From an uncultured Collinsella sp. (GTDB lineage Bacteria > Actinomycetota > Coriobacteriia > Coriobacteriales > Coriobacteriaceae), in NCBI GenBank assembly GCA_900751755.1, contig CAADSP010000025.1, positions 1 to 64,000 of the forward strand: DNA of 64,000 bases, given 5' to 3'. Both the position numbers and the translations under genes were made by a program. How positions within the stretch are numbered: position 1 is the stretch's first letter; each line of letters starts with the position of its first letter. A model generated the notes under the pieces. That model did no database searches, was not told the origin of the DNA, and saw nothing but the letters and a program-made list of their open reading frames with translations. Shown in pieces: positions 50,581 through 58,826 of this stretch.

Positions 50581-52317
50581 CTACGAGCGCAGTGTAATTT
50601 TATCGCGCAGCGACTTAAGGTCTTCGGTGACGGTGCGGTCTTCCTGGATCATCTTCTGGACCTTTTTGTAGCTCGTACTGACGGTCGAGTGGTTGCGGTT
50701 GCCAAATTCGGCGCCCACCGCCGTGGTCGTCATCTCGCACATCTCGATGGCCAGGTAGATAGCGATATGGCGTGCTTTGGCGATATTGGCGTTGCGACGC
50801 GGGCCGATGAGCTCCTCGTGCGTTACGCCGTACTGCTCTTCGATGACGGACTGAACCGTCTGGACGTTGATCTTTTTGGCCGATGTGTCGAAGTACTGGC
50901 TAGCGATGGCGTCGATATCGTCAAAGGTGAGCTCTCCGCCCTCGCGCTCGCGGTCGCCCGCCTCGCCGGCGCAGCGCTCGCAAAAGCTCTCGAGTTCGCG
51001 GATGTTGGTGCCCGAGACCTCGGCCATGTGTTTAAAGTGTTCGTCGGTCAGGTGCCCGCCGTCGCCCCCATAGGCCGCCAGCAGCGAGTCGTCGCCTGCC
51101 TCGGGGGCGGCGACGATGGTGTTCTCGTAATAGCGCTGCAAGATCTTGTATTTCATCTCGTAGCTGGGCTCTGCAACCAGGCAGAGCATGCCGGCGTTGA
51201 AGCGGCTGGTCAAACGCTCGTCCATGCTCAGGTCCTTGGGGGCGCGGTCTGCCGCGATGACGACCTTCTTGTTGTTGCGGATGAATTCGTCCATGAGCTG
51301 GAAAAAGTAGTCCACGCTCGCGCGCTTGCCGATGATGTTTTGGATGTCATCGATGATGAGCACGTCCACGCCGTGGTACGCCTGCATGATGGGAGCGTTG
51401 CTCTTCTTTTGACGGTCGAACTCGGTCATCAGGTCGTCCAGATATGCCTGGGAGTTGGCATACTTGACCTTGATCTCGGGCGACTTCTCGGCGAGCTCGT
51501 TTTTGATGGCAAGCAGCAGGTGCGTCTTGCCCAGGCCCGATTTGCCGTAGATGAACAGTGATGTGCATGTGCCGCGCTCGTCCGCGAGGGCGGCAAACTT
51601 GAGTGCCGAGCGATAGGCATGGCTGTTTTCGGGGCCGTAGACAAAGTTCTCAAAGGTAAATTTTGAGTTCGCGGCGAGCGGGGCTCCATCCGTATTCTGC
51701 TCGGCCGGCACGGTCGGTGCTGGCATGGGTGAGGTGGGGGTCGCGGCTTGCGTGGATTTAGTCGGCGCCCCGCCCTTCATCTGGTTCATCATGCGACGAA
51801 AATCGTCGGCCGAGAGCGTGTTTTTGATTGCAATGCCCGAATCCGCGCCCGCCGCTGCGTCGTGAGCGATGGGCATGTGCGTGACGGGCGCGTTCGTTGG
51901 CGTCGCCGCCGCGGTCGGCAACGGTGCCATGGTTTCACGGGAAACATCGCTGTGCTGGTGCTCGACCGTCGACGCGTCGCCTGCGGAGGCCGGCACCGTC
52001 GGGGAAGCAGCGGGAGCCGTGGCGGGCGCCGTGGCGGGCGCCGTGGCGGCAGCGGATTCCGTCGCGGCGCCTTGCGGTGCCACGATGTCGAGCGCGATCG
52101 GTGCAAAGGCGATTTCTTCCAGATAGGCCTCAATAGTCGGCTGATGCTTTTTGAGCTGCGCGATGGCAAAGCGCGAGGGGGCCTCGATCGTGAGCGTATC
52201 TTCGGTCAGGCTTATGGCGCGCGATTGCCCCAGCATGTTGATGAGGCGTGCATCTTGGCCGTCGCGCTGGCAAAAGGCGATGGCATCCCCCAGGATGATG
52301 CTTGCTTCCTCGTCCAC
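50581..52317 (-). CDS. dnaA: Chromosomal replication initiator DnaA
   Basis: 578 aa. Domain I is at the N-terminus, followed by a long Ala/Pro/Thr linker (residues about 80-215). The AAA+ domain has Walker A GKSGLGKT (258-265) and Walker B VDVLIIDDIQ (317-326). A small insertion (APEAGDDSLLAAYGGDGGH) lies in its lid part. Domain IV carries FGNRNHSTV (538-546) where most bacteria have FGGRDHTTV; the Asp that contacts the box base is Asn here. It lies 15 bp downstream of the GHKL-ATPase gene, so the two are probably one operon. The start ATG 52317 follows GGGAGA. Confidence 0.93.
   Translation of the reverse strand: MDEEASIILGDAIAFCQRDGQDARLINMLGQSRAISLTEDTLTIEAPSRFAIAQLKKHQPTIEAYLEEIAFAPIALDIVAPQGAATESAAATAPATAPATAPAASPTVPASAGDASTVEHQHSDVSRETMAPLPTAAATPTNAPVTHMPIAHDAAAGADSGIAIKNTLSADDFRRMMNQMKGGAPTKSTQAATPTSPMPAPTVPAEQNTDGAPLAANSKFTFENFVYGPENSHAYRSALKFAALADERGTCTSLFIYGKSGLGKTHLLLAIKNELAEKSPEIKVKYANSQAYLDDLMTEFDRQKKSNAPIMQAYHGVDVLIIDDIQNIIGKRASVDYFFQLMDEFIRNNKKVVIAADRAPKDLSMDERLTSRFNAGMLCLVAEPSYEMKYKILQRYYENTIVAAPEAGDDSLLAAYGGDGGHLTDEHFKHMAEVSGTNIRELESFCERCAGEAGDREREGGELTFDDIDAIASQYFDTSAKKINVQTVQSVIEEQYGVTHEELIGPRRNANIAKARHIAIYLAIEMCEMTTTAVGAEFGNRNHSTVSTSYKKVQKMIQEDRTVTEDLKSLRDKITLRS
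51931..51946. other. Degenerate parS inside dnaA
   Basis: The minus strand reads TGTTTCCCGTGAAACC, two mismatches from TGTTTCACGTGAAACA. It encodes VSRET at DnaA residues 125-129 in the disordered linker, where sequence is free to carry such a site. Confidence 0.5.
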
Positions 52318-52332
52318 TGTCTCTCCCGTTCT

Positions 52333-53685
52333 TTAGCTCTGAGCTCGCACGCGAGCGGCGCCGAGTTCGGTCAGATGGTATTTCTGGCCATGCTTGATGA
52401 CCAAGCCGGCCCGCGCCAAGTCATTGAGCGTGCGTGACCAAGTGGGGGCCGAGTTTCCAAACGCCCTCGCCAGATCGGTTGCACCGCACGCTTGATTTTG
52501 CGCCAGATAGCCCAGCGCGGCGTTGCCGCGATCGCTTACGAACACGTCCGGTTGTGGCTGCGCATGCTGATTTGCTGCATTAGGATACATCATTTGAGCT
52601 GCTGGTTGTTGAGAACTCTGCATCGGTGGCATTTGCTGTTGAAAACTTTGAGGCCACTGTTGGTAAGGCTGCGGAGGCATCTGCTGGGCCCAGGGGTTGT
52701 ACTGCTGCTGCGGCATCTGCTGGTACGGCTGCTGATATCCTTGCTGGTACTGCTGCGGGAACTGCTGGCCGTACCCCAGTGGCCGCATCTGCTGATATGG
52801 ATATCCTTGTTGGTACGGCTGATAGCCCATTTGCTGGCCACCCGGTGCGCCCGTCGCCTGCTGCATTGCTGCTGCATCCTGATCCGCCAGCGGCACGGCC
52901 TCTGGCATGCTTGGCGGCATCGACATCGATGCCGCTTGGGGTTCTTGTGTAGGAGGCATTCCGGGCTGCTGCATCTGTCCCACGGTGGGCTGCATCTGCT
53001 GCGTTGCCATGGGCTGCTGCGCAAAAGCTCCCGGCAGGGGATATGTGGGCTGCTCCGTCTCGGGCCGCACGGCAGCGCCGCGTCCGCCGGCACGCTCGAT
53101 TTCCTGCACGCGTTTAGGGTTCAGGCTTACCGTAACCACGGTGCCGTTGCCCATGTTGTCCTCGATGGATACGGCACCGCCGGCGTTTTCCAAATACTCC
53201 TGCACCATGGGAAACCCTGCTCCGGTTCCACGGATATAGCGCTTCATCTTGCTGTTTGCGCTGGTAACGCCAAAGTCGAAAGCACGTTCCTTGTCGTCGA
53301 TGCCGGGTCCTTGGTCAGCAAAGCGGATGGTGTCTCCGCCGTCCAGAATCGAGATGATGGGCTCGGCAAAGTGTGCGTGGATAAAGTTTTCGACAATCTC
53401 GCGGATGACCATGAGCGAGATATGGCCACCTTGTTCTTTCATGCACTGGTAGACGGTGTTGGTCGTCTCTTCCAAATACGTGCGGACATCTTGCGGATCA
53501 ATGACGATCACCCGCGGTGTCGACAGCATGTCGTCATAGACGGCGATGCGCGCGGCGTACATGGCTTTTGGCGCCTGCGTGGTCGTCTGCTCGCCTTCCG
53601 CACGCTCTTCGCGCACGCCGGTGATGTGCTCGTTGTCGGGTGCCGGGTCTCCGGAATCGACCATGGTGTAAAAGTCGTCAGACAT
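52333..53685 (-). CDS. GHKL ATPase with Gln/Pro/Tyr-rich linker and winged helix, origin-linked
   Basis: 450 aa. Residues about 45-190 form a histidine-kinase-like ATPase fold: N-box REIVENFIHAH (95-105), G1 DQGPGI (124-129), G2 RGTGAGF (152-158), G3 GNGTVVTV (179-186). There is no phospho-acceptor His domain or receiver, so it resembles anti-sigma/SpoIIAB-type ATPases more than sensor kinases. Residues 208-378 are low-complexity Gln/Pro/Met/Tyr repeats such as YQQGYPYQQ. Residues 383-446 look like a MarR/ArsR-type winged helix (GATDLARAFGNSAPTWSRTLNDL). It sits directly upstream of dnaA, 15 bp apart. No known name; function unknown. Confidence 0.75.
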   Translation of the reverse strand: MSDDFYTMVDSGDPAPDNEHITGVREERAEGEQTTTQAPKAMYAARIAVYDDMLSTPRVIVIDPQDVRTYLEETTNTVYQCMKEQGGHISLMVIREIVENFIHAHFAEPIISILDGGDTIRFADQGPGIDDKERAFDFGVTSANSKMKRYIRGTGAGFPMVQEYLENAGGAVSIEDNMGNGTVVTVSLNPKRVQEIERAGGRGAAVRPETEQPTYPLPGAFAQQPMATQQMQPTVGQMQQPGMPPTQEPQAASMSMPPSMPEAVPLADQDAAAMQQATGAPGGQQMGYQPYQQGYPYQQMRPLGYGQQFPQQYQQGYQQPYQQMPQQQYNPWAQQMPPQPYQQWPQSFQQQMPPMQSSQQPAAQMMYPNAANQHAQPQPDVFVSDRGNAALGYLAQNQACGATDLARAFGNSAPTWSRTLNDLARAGLVIKHGQKYHLTELGAARVRAQS

Positions 53686-53850
53686 GCCGCTCGCAATCTT
53701 TCAAAAGGTTTCGAACAAATAGTAGCTCACCGTGCAACGTTTCTCATCTTTCGACAACCTTTCAAAACTTGTTGAAAACTTTGGAAAATGGGCGAAAAGT
53801 TCTCAACATTGCCAACATGACCTGTTGAAAACTCGATGAAATATCGTGAA
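53686..53850. other. Candidate origin part 2 (upstream of the GHKL-ATPase gene)
   Basis: TGTTGAAAA occurs at 53770-53778 and 53823-53831, and the variant TTCTCAACA at 53800-53808. All match the AGTTTTCAACA pattern of the dnaN-dnaA gap. Gene directions diverge here, as at an origin. No TTATCCACA is present. Confidence 0.55.
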
Positions 53851-53928
53851 AGGTTGCCATGAGGCGCAAATTTCGGTTGTGCTTATGGGGGAACCGTGTG
53901 AACTGCGCAACCTTTTACCTTTGATTTC

Positions 53929-53958
53929 TTGACATTTGAACATTGATTTCCCTACAAT
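53929..53958 (+). promoter_or_regulatory. Promoter of the rpmH operon
   Basis: TTGACA, 18-bp spacer, TACAAT, about 70 bp before rpmH. Confidence 0.75.
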
Positions 53959-54030
53959 CTTCAAGCTCACGTGTCTATATCTGCGTCCGCGTCCCCGCGG
54001 ACACTCGAAATGCAGCAGGAGGAACTTAAG

Positions 54031-54165
54031 ATGAAGCGTACGTATCAGCCTAATAAGCGTAAGCGTGCCAAGACCCATGGCTTCCGTGCCCGTATGGCCA
54101 CTAAGGGTGGTCGTGCCGTGCTCGCCCGTCGTCGCGCCAAGGGCCGCAAGCGTCTCACTGTCTAG
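54031..54165 (+). CDS. rpmH: 50S ribosomal protein bL34
   Basis: 44 aa, [20 protein letters not shown] followed by the basic [22 protein letters not shown] core: a full canonical bL34. ATG 54031 has AGGAGGAA upstream. It heads the conserved rpmH-rnpA-yidD-yidC-jag-rsmG series on the right of the origin. Confidence 0.97.
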   Translation: MKRTYQPNKRKRAKTHGFRARMATKGGRAVLARRRAKGRKRLTV

Positions 54166-54185
54166 CAGCGATACACACATCTCGC

Positions 54186-54524
54186 ATGAAGACTATTAAG
54201 TCTCGGCAAGATTTCGAGCATGTGTTCAGTCAGGGGCGTCGTATCAATCACCCTCTGATTCGAATGACCATATGTGAATCGGTTGGCGAAGGCGACTCCG
54301 GAAGGGTCGCCTTCGTTGGTGCTAAGCGACTCGGTTGTGCCGTCGTGCGCAACCGATCTAAGCGTGTGATGCGCGAGGCCGCCCGCAGCTGCGGATTTCC
54401 CGTTGCGGGTTATGACATCATCTTGTTTGCAACTCCCAAGACGAGGGTTTCCTCGCCGCAGGAGATGGACAAGGCGTTGCGTTCGCTTATGAAGCGCGCC
54501 GGCGTTGCCGGGGAGGAGCGATGA
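54186..54524 (+). CDS. rnpA: Ribonuclease P protein component
   Basis: 112 aa. It binds the RNase P RNA and helps mature tRNA 5' ends. The signature RNR motif region is [16 protein letters not shown]; the N-terminus [19 protein letters not shown] is typical. No strong ribosome site precedes ATG 54186, 20 bp after rpmH. Its stop overlaps the yidD start by 4 bp (ATGA). Confidence 0.95.
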   Translation: MKTIKSRQDFEHVFSQGRRINHPLIRMTICESVGEGDSGRVAFVGAKRLGCAVVRNRSKRVMREAARSCGFPVAGYDIILFATPKTRVSSPQEMDKALRSLMKRAGVAGEER

Positions 54525-54745
54525 GCAATCACGTTTTGCGACGTGTTGCCATCGCTCCTATTCGCATATATCAACAGGTTATTTCGCCCTTATTGCCTGA
54601 CGCCTGCATTTATTACCCAACGTGCTCGCAATACGCCGTCCAGGCGATTGAGAAGCACGGTGTTTTGAGAGGCTGCTGGCTTGCCGTGAGGCGCATCGCT
54701 CGCTGCAATCCCCTGCACGTCGGCGGTTATGACCCTGTGCCCTAG
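54521..54745 (+). CDS. yidD: Membrane protein insertion efficiency factor YidD
   Basis: 74 aa with the family's conserved [26 protein letters not shown] and [17 protein letters not shown]. It is a small amphipathic, membrane-associated protein that aids YidC-dependent insertion. Coupled to rnpA by ATGA overlap. Confidence 0.95.
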   Translation: MSNHVLRRVAIAPIRIYQQVISPLLPDACIYYPTCSQYAVQAIEKHGVLRGCWLAVRRIARCNPLHVGGYDPVP

Positions 54746-54774
54746 CGGGCACTCGCTATCGGAGGAAAACTTAC

Positions 54775-55545
54775 ATGTGGGATTGGATCGTTAACATCCT
54801 TTTCGAGCTGCTCAAGCTCATCCAGACCTTTGCGGTCGACTGGGGCCTGTCCATCATCATCCTGGTGGTCATCATCCGTCTGCTGCTGACGCCGCTCATG
54901 CTCAAGTCGACCAAGTCGACGGCTCGCATGCAGGTGCTGCAGCCCAAGATGCTCGAGATCCAGGAGCGCTATGCCGACGATCCTCAGCGTCAGGCCGAGG
55001 AGATGCAGAAGTTCTACAGCGAGAACAAGTTCAACCCGATGGCTGGTTGTTTGCCGCTGTTGATCCAGATGCCTGTCCTGTTCGCCCTGTTTACGTTGCT
55101 GCGCAACCTGCCGCAGTACTTTAACGACGGCACGTTCTCGTTCTTCAACATCCTGCCCGACCTGACCACCACGCCGAGCGCTTCCTTTGCCGATGGCTTT
55201 ATGGTTGCGCTGCCTGCGCTGGTCTGCCTGATTCTGTTCGCCGTCCTGACCCTGATTCCGCAGCTCTATATGTCGCGCAACCAGACCGGTCAGCAGGCGC
55301 AGAGCATGCGCATGATGGCCGTTGTCATGACGGTCATGATGCTTTGGATGGGCTGGAGCCTTCCCGTTGGTGTTCTGCTGTACTACGACGTCTCGTCTGC
55401 TTGGCAGGTTATTCAGCAGATTTTTGTGACGCAGAAGGTCATCGACAAGGCGAAGGCCGATGAGGAGGAGCGTCTTAAGAACGCTCCGCTGCAGGTTGAG
55501 GTCACTCGTCGCGAGAAGAAGCCGCGCCCGCACAAGAAGAAGTAG
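54775..55545 (+). CDS. yidC: Membrane protein insertase YidC
   Basis: 256 aa, the short Gram-positive form, with CGGAGGAAA before ATG 54775. The core has five membrane segments and the conserved IIRLLLTPLMLKSTKSTARMQ, with the hydrophilic-groove Arg in the first of these. GCLPLLIQMPVLFALF and WMGWSLPVGVLLYYDVSSAWQVIQQ are also typical. A basic C-terminal tail (RREKKPRPHKKK) probably binds ribosomes. It begins with no clear lipoprotein signal. Confidence 0.95.
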   Translation: MWDWIVNILFELLKLIQTFAVDWGLSIIILVVIIRLLLTPLMLKSTKSTARMQVLQPKMLEIQERYADDPQRQAEEMQKFYSENKFNPMAGCLPLLIQMPVLFALFTLLRNLPQYFNDGTFSFFNILPDLTTTPSASFADGFMVALPALVCLILFAVLTLIPQLYMSRNQTGQQAQSMRMMAVVMTVMMLWMGWSLPVGVLLYYDVSSAWQVIQQIFVTQKVIDKAKADEEERLKNAPLQVEVTRREKKPRPHKKK

Positions 55546-55562
55546 TGGGATATCAATCTTAT

Positions 55563-55574
55563 TTAGGTACCTAA
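55563..55574. promoter_or_regulatory. TTAGGTACCTAA palindrome before jag
   Basis: A perfect 12-bp palindrome between yidC and jag. The 13-mer TTAGGTACCTAAC occurs again at 59067. Role unknown. Confidence 0.35.
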
Positions 55575-55589
55575 CTTTTGGAGTACGTT

Positions 55590-56159
55590 ATGTCTGAAGA
55601 GATCATCGAGGATATGCTTGAGGAGGTTGCCCCGCAGGTCGCGGGCGATTATCCCGAGATTGCACAGCGCTACAAGGCTGGTGAAGAGCTGACCGATGAG
55701 GAGCTCGACACCATTGCCGATGTTGCGATTTCCATCCTGCGTTCCATCCTTTCGCACTTCGATGCCGCCAACTCTCCTATCGATGAGTATGAGGGCGACG
55801 AGGGTGAGCTGATTTTGGATGTAACGGCTCCCGACCTTGCTGTTCTCATTGGCCGTCATGGTCGCACCCTTGATGCCCTTCAGGTTATGTTCTCTTTGCT
55901 GGTGAGCCGCAAACTTGGCTTTAGGTATCCGGTTGTAGTGGACGTCGAGGGATACAAGAGCCGCCGTCAGGACAAGGTTGCCTCCATGGCTCAGTCTGCT
56001 GCCGAGCGTGCCATTCGCACTCATAAGAGTGTTTCGCTTCCGCCCATGAATGCCTACGAGCGTCGACTGGTTCACATTGCACTTCGTGGCAATGATGCCG
56101 TCGATACTCATTCTGAGGGTTCTGACCCTGATCGCCATGTGGTGATTGTTGCTCGATAA
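55590..56159 (+). CDS. jag: Jag/KhpB RNA-binding protein (KH and R3H domains)
   Basis: 189 aa from ATG 55590, with GGAG upstream. An acidic N-terminus is followed by a KH domain (LILDVTAPDLAVLIGRHGRTLDALQ) and an R3H domain (MNAYERRLVHIALRG). The usual N-terminal Jag_N segment looks replaced by the acidic helix. Located after yidC as in most Gram-positives. It probably binds RNA together with a KhpA partner. Confidence 0.92.
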   Translation: MSEEIIEDMLEEVAPQVAGDYPEIAQRYKAGEELTDEELDTIADVAISILRSILSHFDAANSPIDEYEGDEGELILDVTAPDLAVLIGRHGRTLDALQVMFSLLVSRKLGFRYPVVVDVEGYKSRRQDKVASMAQSAAERAIRTHKSVSLPPMNAYERRLVHIALRGNDAVDTHSEGSDPDRHVVIVAR

Positions 56160-56177
56160 TCTACTCGAGCTTATGCT

Positions 56178-56209
56178 AAGGGGACGTGGTTTCCACGTCC
56201 CCTTTTTTT
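56178..56209 (+). terminator. Terminator after jag
   Basis: AAGGGGACGTGG pairs with CCACGTCCCCTT (12 bp, 3-nt loop), followed by TTTTT. Confidence 0.92.
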
Positions 56210-56255
56210 GTCAAAAGTTCTCGATGCACTGATTTTTGTCAGAAAGGAGCTTTCG

Positions 56256-56993
56256 TTGTTAGTACTTACTGATCAGCAGGCTGACGAGATGTTGAGTCGT
56301 CTAACTTCCTATTGCAAAGAGTATTCCTTGAGCGTAACTGATGTTGAGCTGAGGAAATGTATTCAGCATTTGGATTTGGTTCTAGAAACAAATAAGACAA
56401 CCAATCTCACCCGTATTCTTAACGTAGAAGATGCTGCAGTACTTCATATCCTCGACTCACTTGTTTTGCTCCCCTATATCAACAAGGCTCCTGAGGGAGC
56501 TTTGCTCGATATGGGAACAGGTGCGGGCTTCCCTGGTATTCCATTAACCATAACCACGCATCGTAAAGCTACTTATATTGACTCTGTTGGCAAGAAGGTT
56601 GATGCGGTTAATTCCTTTGTCCATGCTCTTGGATTGAAACATGCTCATGCGGTTCATGATCGTCTTGAAGAATATGCTCGAAGCCATAAGAAGCAGTTCT
56701 CTGTTGTAACCGCCCGCGCACTGGCCCCTCTACCGATTCTTGTTGAGTATGCGGCTCCGTATCTGAAGGATGGAGGGCTATTTGTTATAACCAAGGGCAA
56801 TCCTTCGGATGAGGAGCTTGCTTCCGGCATGTCAGCAGCTAAGATTTGCGGCTTCACTTTGCTTCTGAATGACGCAATTGATTTGCCTGAAGGCTTGGGT
56901 CACAGGGAGTTCATTGTTCTTAAGAAGAGTCATCCAGCATCCGTCTCATTGCCTCGTGCAAATGGCGTGGCAAAGAAGAATCCGCTTGCCTAG
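56256..56993 (+). CDS. rsmG: 16S rRNA (guanine527-N7)-methyltransferase
   Basis: 245 aa from TTG 56256 with AAAGGAG 6 nt upstream. A reading from the TTG at 56208 would start within the terminator T-run and is rejected. The SAM motif is LLDMGTGAGFPGIPL, and NLTRILNVEDAAVLHILDSL is typical of RsmG. GC content and codon use are clearly lower than in jag and upstream genes, a change that continues through parB. Confidence 0.93.
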   Translation: MLVLTDQQADEMLSRLTSYCKEYSLSVTDVELRKCIQHLDLVLETNKTTNLTRILNVEDAAVLHILDSLVLLPYINKAPEGALLDMGTGAGFPGIPLTITTHRKATYIDSVGKKVDAVNSFVHALGLKHAHAVHDRLEEYARSHKKQFSVVTARALAPLPILVEYAAPYLKDGGLFVITKGNPSDEELASGMSAAKICGFTLLLNDAIDLPEGLGHREFIVLKKSHPASVSLPRANGVAKKNPLA

Positions 56994-56994
56994 A

Positions 56995-57088
56995 TGTTTC
57001 ACGTGAAACATAATGGATACTAACAACTTGCAGTGTTTCACGTGAAACATGGCGGTTGATATCGATTCGGAATGTTTCACGTGAAACA
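56995..57088. promoter_or_regulatory. Three parS sites in tandem
   Basis: Perfect TGTTTCACGTGAAACA at 56995-57010, 57034-57049 and 57073-57088. The spacing is exactly 39 bp between each. They bind ParB and nucleate the partition complex next to the origin, and may autoregulate parAB. Confidence 0.97.
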
Positions 57089-57127
57089 TCCTCCGTTTGA
57101 CAGCTTTAATACACACCAGGAGGGACC

Positions 57128-57928
57128 GTGGGATTTCGCGACGTTAAGCGTTCTAAGAGCGCAAGAGACACGCGTATCATTGCAATCATCAATCAAAAAG
57201 GCGGCGTCGGTAAGTCAACGACGGCTGTAAACCTTGCAGCAGCACTGGGTGAGCAGGGTCGTAAGACACTGATTGTCGATTTTGATCCGCAGGGAAACAG
57301 CACCAGTGGATTCGGAATTGAAAAAGAAGACCTTGATCACTGCATCTATGATGCATTGTTGAATGATGTGCCGGCAGAATCACTTGTTCTTGATACAAAT
57401 TGTAAAAAGGTATTCGTTATTCCGGCTACAATTCAACTTGCAGGCGCGGAAATTGAGCTCGTAAGCGCAATTGCTCGTGAAACCCGCCTCAAAGATTTGC
57501 TTGAGCCGATTCGGGATGAGTTTGACTTTATTTTCATTGACTGTCCTCCTTCGCTCGGCCTGCTTACTATCAACGCTTTGACCGCAGCAGACAGCGTTTT
57601 GATTCCGATCCAGTGCGAATATTACGCACTCGAGGGCGTTACGAAGCTGCTTGAGTCAATGAAGATGGTCAAATCACGGCTGAACAAGGGCTTAGACACC
57701 TATGGTGTGCTTATGACCATGTATGACTCGCGTACTTCACTATCGAATCAGGTTGTTGAGGAGGTTCAATCGTATTTTGGTGATAAGGCGTTTAAGACGC
57801 TAATCCCCCGTACGGTTAAAATCTCCGAAGCTCCGTCTTTTGGAGAACCGGTAATTACCTATGCACCTCAAAATAAGGGTGCAAAAGCATATATGAACCT
57901 TGCAAAAGAGGTGATCAAGCGTGCCTAG
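57128..57928 (+). CDS. parA: Chromosome partition ATPase ParA (Soj)
   Basis: 266 aa from GTG 57128, with AGGAGGG upstream. The deviant Walker A is NQKGGVGKSTTAVNLA, the A' motif DFDPQGNS, and Walker B FIFIDCPPSLGLL. It forms nucleoid-bound dimers that move the ParB-parS complex. It overlaps parB by 8 bp. Confidence 0.96.
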   Translation: MGFRDVKRSKSARDTRIIAIINQKGGVGKSTTAVNLAAALGEQGRKTLIVDFDPQGNSTSGFGIEKEDLDHCIYDALLNDVPAESLVLDTNCKKVFVIPATIQLAGAEIELVSAIARETRLKDLLEPIRDEFDFIFIDCPPSLGLLTINALTAADSVLIPIQCEYYALEGVTKLLESMKMVKSRLNKGLDTYGVLMTMYDSRTSLSNQVVEEVQSYFGDKAFKTLIPRTVKISEAPSFGEPVITYAPQNKGAKAYMNLAKEVIKRA

Positions 57929-58826
57929 TGTAAAGAAACGTGGCGGATTGGGACGTGGACTCAATGCTTTGGTCTCAGAGGCCGAGTATGAGACCGGCGG
58001 TTCGGCTACATCGGCTGCAAATACCGCATCTGAAACAAAACTACCTATTGAGGATATCGTTCCCAACCCAAATCAGCCACGAATTCATTTTAACGAAACT
58101 GAACTTCGCGAGTTAAGCGAGTCAATCCAAGAACACGGCGTTTTGCAGCCGCTTTTGGTTCGCAAGCATGGAAACGGCTATGAGATCATTGCTGGTGAGC
58201 GTCGTTACCAAGCTTCAAAGCTTGCTGGTCTTGAGGAACTGCCTGTCATCATTAAAGATGTTAACGATGAAGAGATGCTGGCTCTTGCTCTTATCGAAAA
58301 CCTGCAACGTTCTGATCTGAATCCCGTCGAAGAGGCTAAGGGCTATCGACAGCTCATCGATGCCAGCGGTATGACCCAGGAGGCATTGTCGAGGGCGGTA
58401 AGCAAGTCACGCTCTGCAATTACAAACTCGCTGCGCCTTCTCGATCTCCCTGAAGTTGTTCAGCAGATGATTTTTGAGGGCAAACTTACTGCTGGTCATG
58501 CGCGTGCTATTCTTGCAGTTCCCTATGAGGACGCTCGAATTCGACTTGCAGAGAAGGTTGTTGCAGAGGGCCTTTCCGTAAGAGCGACAGAAAATCTAGC
58601 TCCGTTGTTTTCTGCCGGAGAGACACCTAAGACGCCGAGGCCCGCAACGCCTCAGTCTTTTAAAAAGGCTGCCCGTGTGCTTCGTCAGGTATTTAATACC
58701 AACGTGCGTGTGAAGAGCTCGCGTGGAAAGAACAAGATTGAGATTGAGTTTAAAGACGAGGAAGAGCTCTCTCGTATTCTTGGCGAAATGATTCAGTTTG
58801 ATCAAGGAGGCCAAGATGAGGAATAA
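57921..58826 (+). CDS. parB: Chromosome partition protein ParB (Spo0J)
   Basis: 301 aa from GTG 57921. The N-terminal ParA-interacting peptide is KKRGGLGRGLNALVSE. The CTPase domain has VLQPLLVRKHGNGYEIIAGERRYQASK, and the HTH reads MTQEALSRAVSKSRSAITNSLRLL, which recognises parS. The C-terminal dimer domain ends in IQFDQGG. The stop overlaps the next small gene by 11 bp. Confidence 0.96.
   Translation: MPSVKKRGGLGRGLNALVSEAEYETGGSATSAANTASETKLPIEDIVPNPNQPRIHFNETELRELSESIQEHGVLQPLLVRKHGNGYEIIAGERRYQASKLAGLEELPVIIKDVNDEEMLALALIENLQRSDLNPVEEAKGYRQLIDASGMTQEALSRAVSKSRSAITNSLRLLDLPEVVQQMIFEGKLTAGHARAILAVPYEDARIRLAEKVVAEGLSVRATENLAPLFSAGETPKTPRPATPQSFKKAARVLRQVFNTNVRVKSSRGKNKIEIEFKDEEELSRILGEMIQFDQGGQDEE

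Noticed and set aside
56208..56255. Earlier TTG start for rsmG
   Set aside because: It lies in the T-run of the jag terminator and has no ribosome site. TTG 56256 has AAAGGAG at the right distance.
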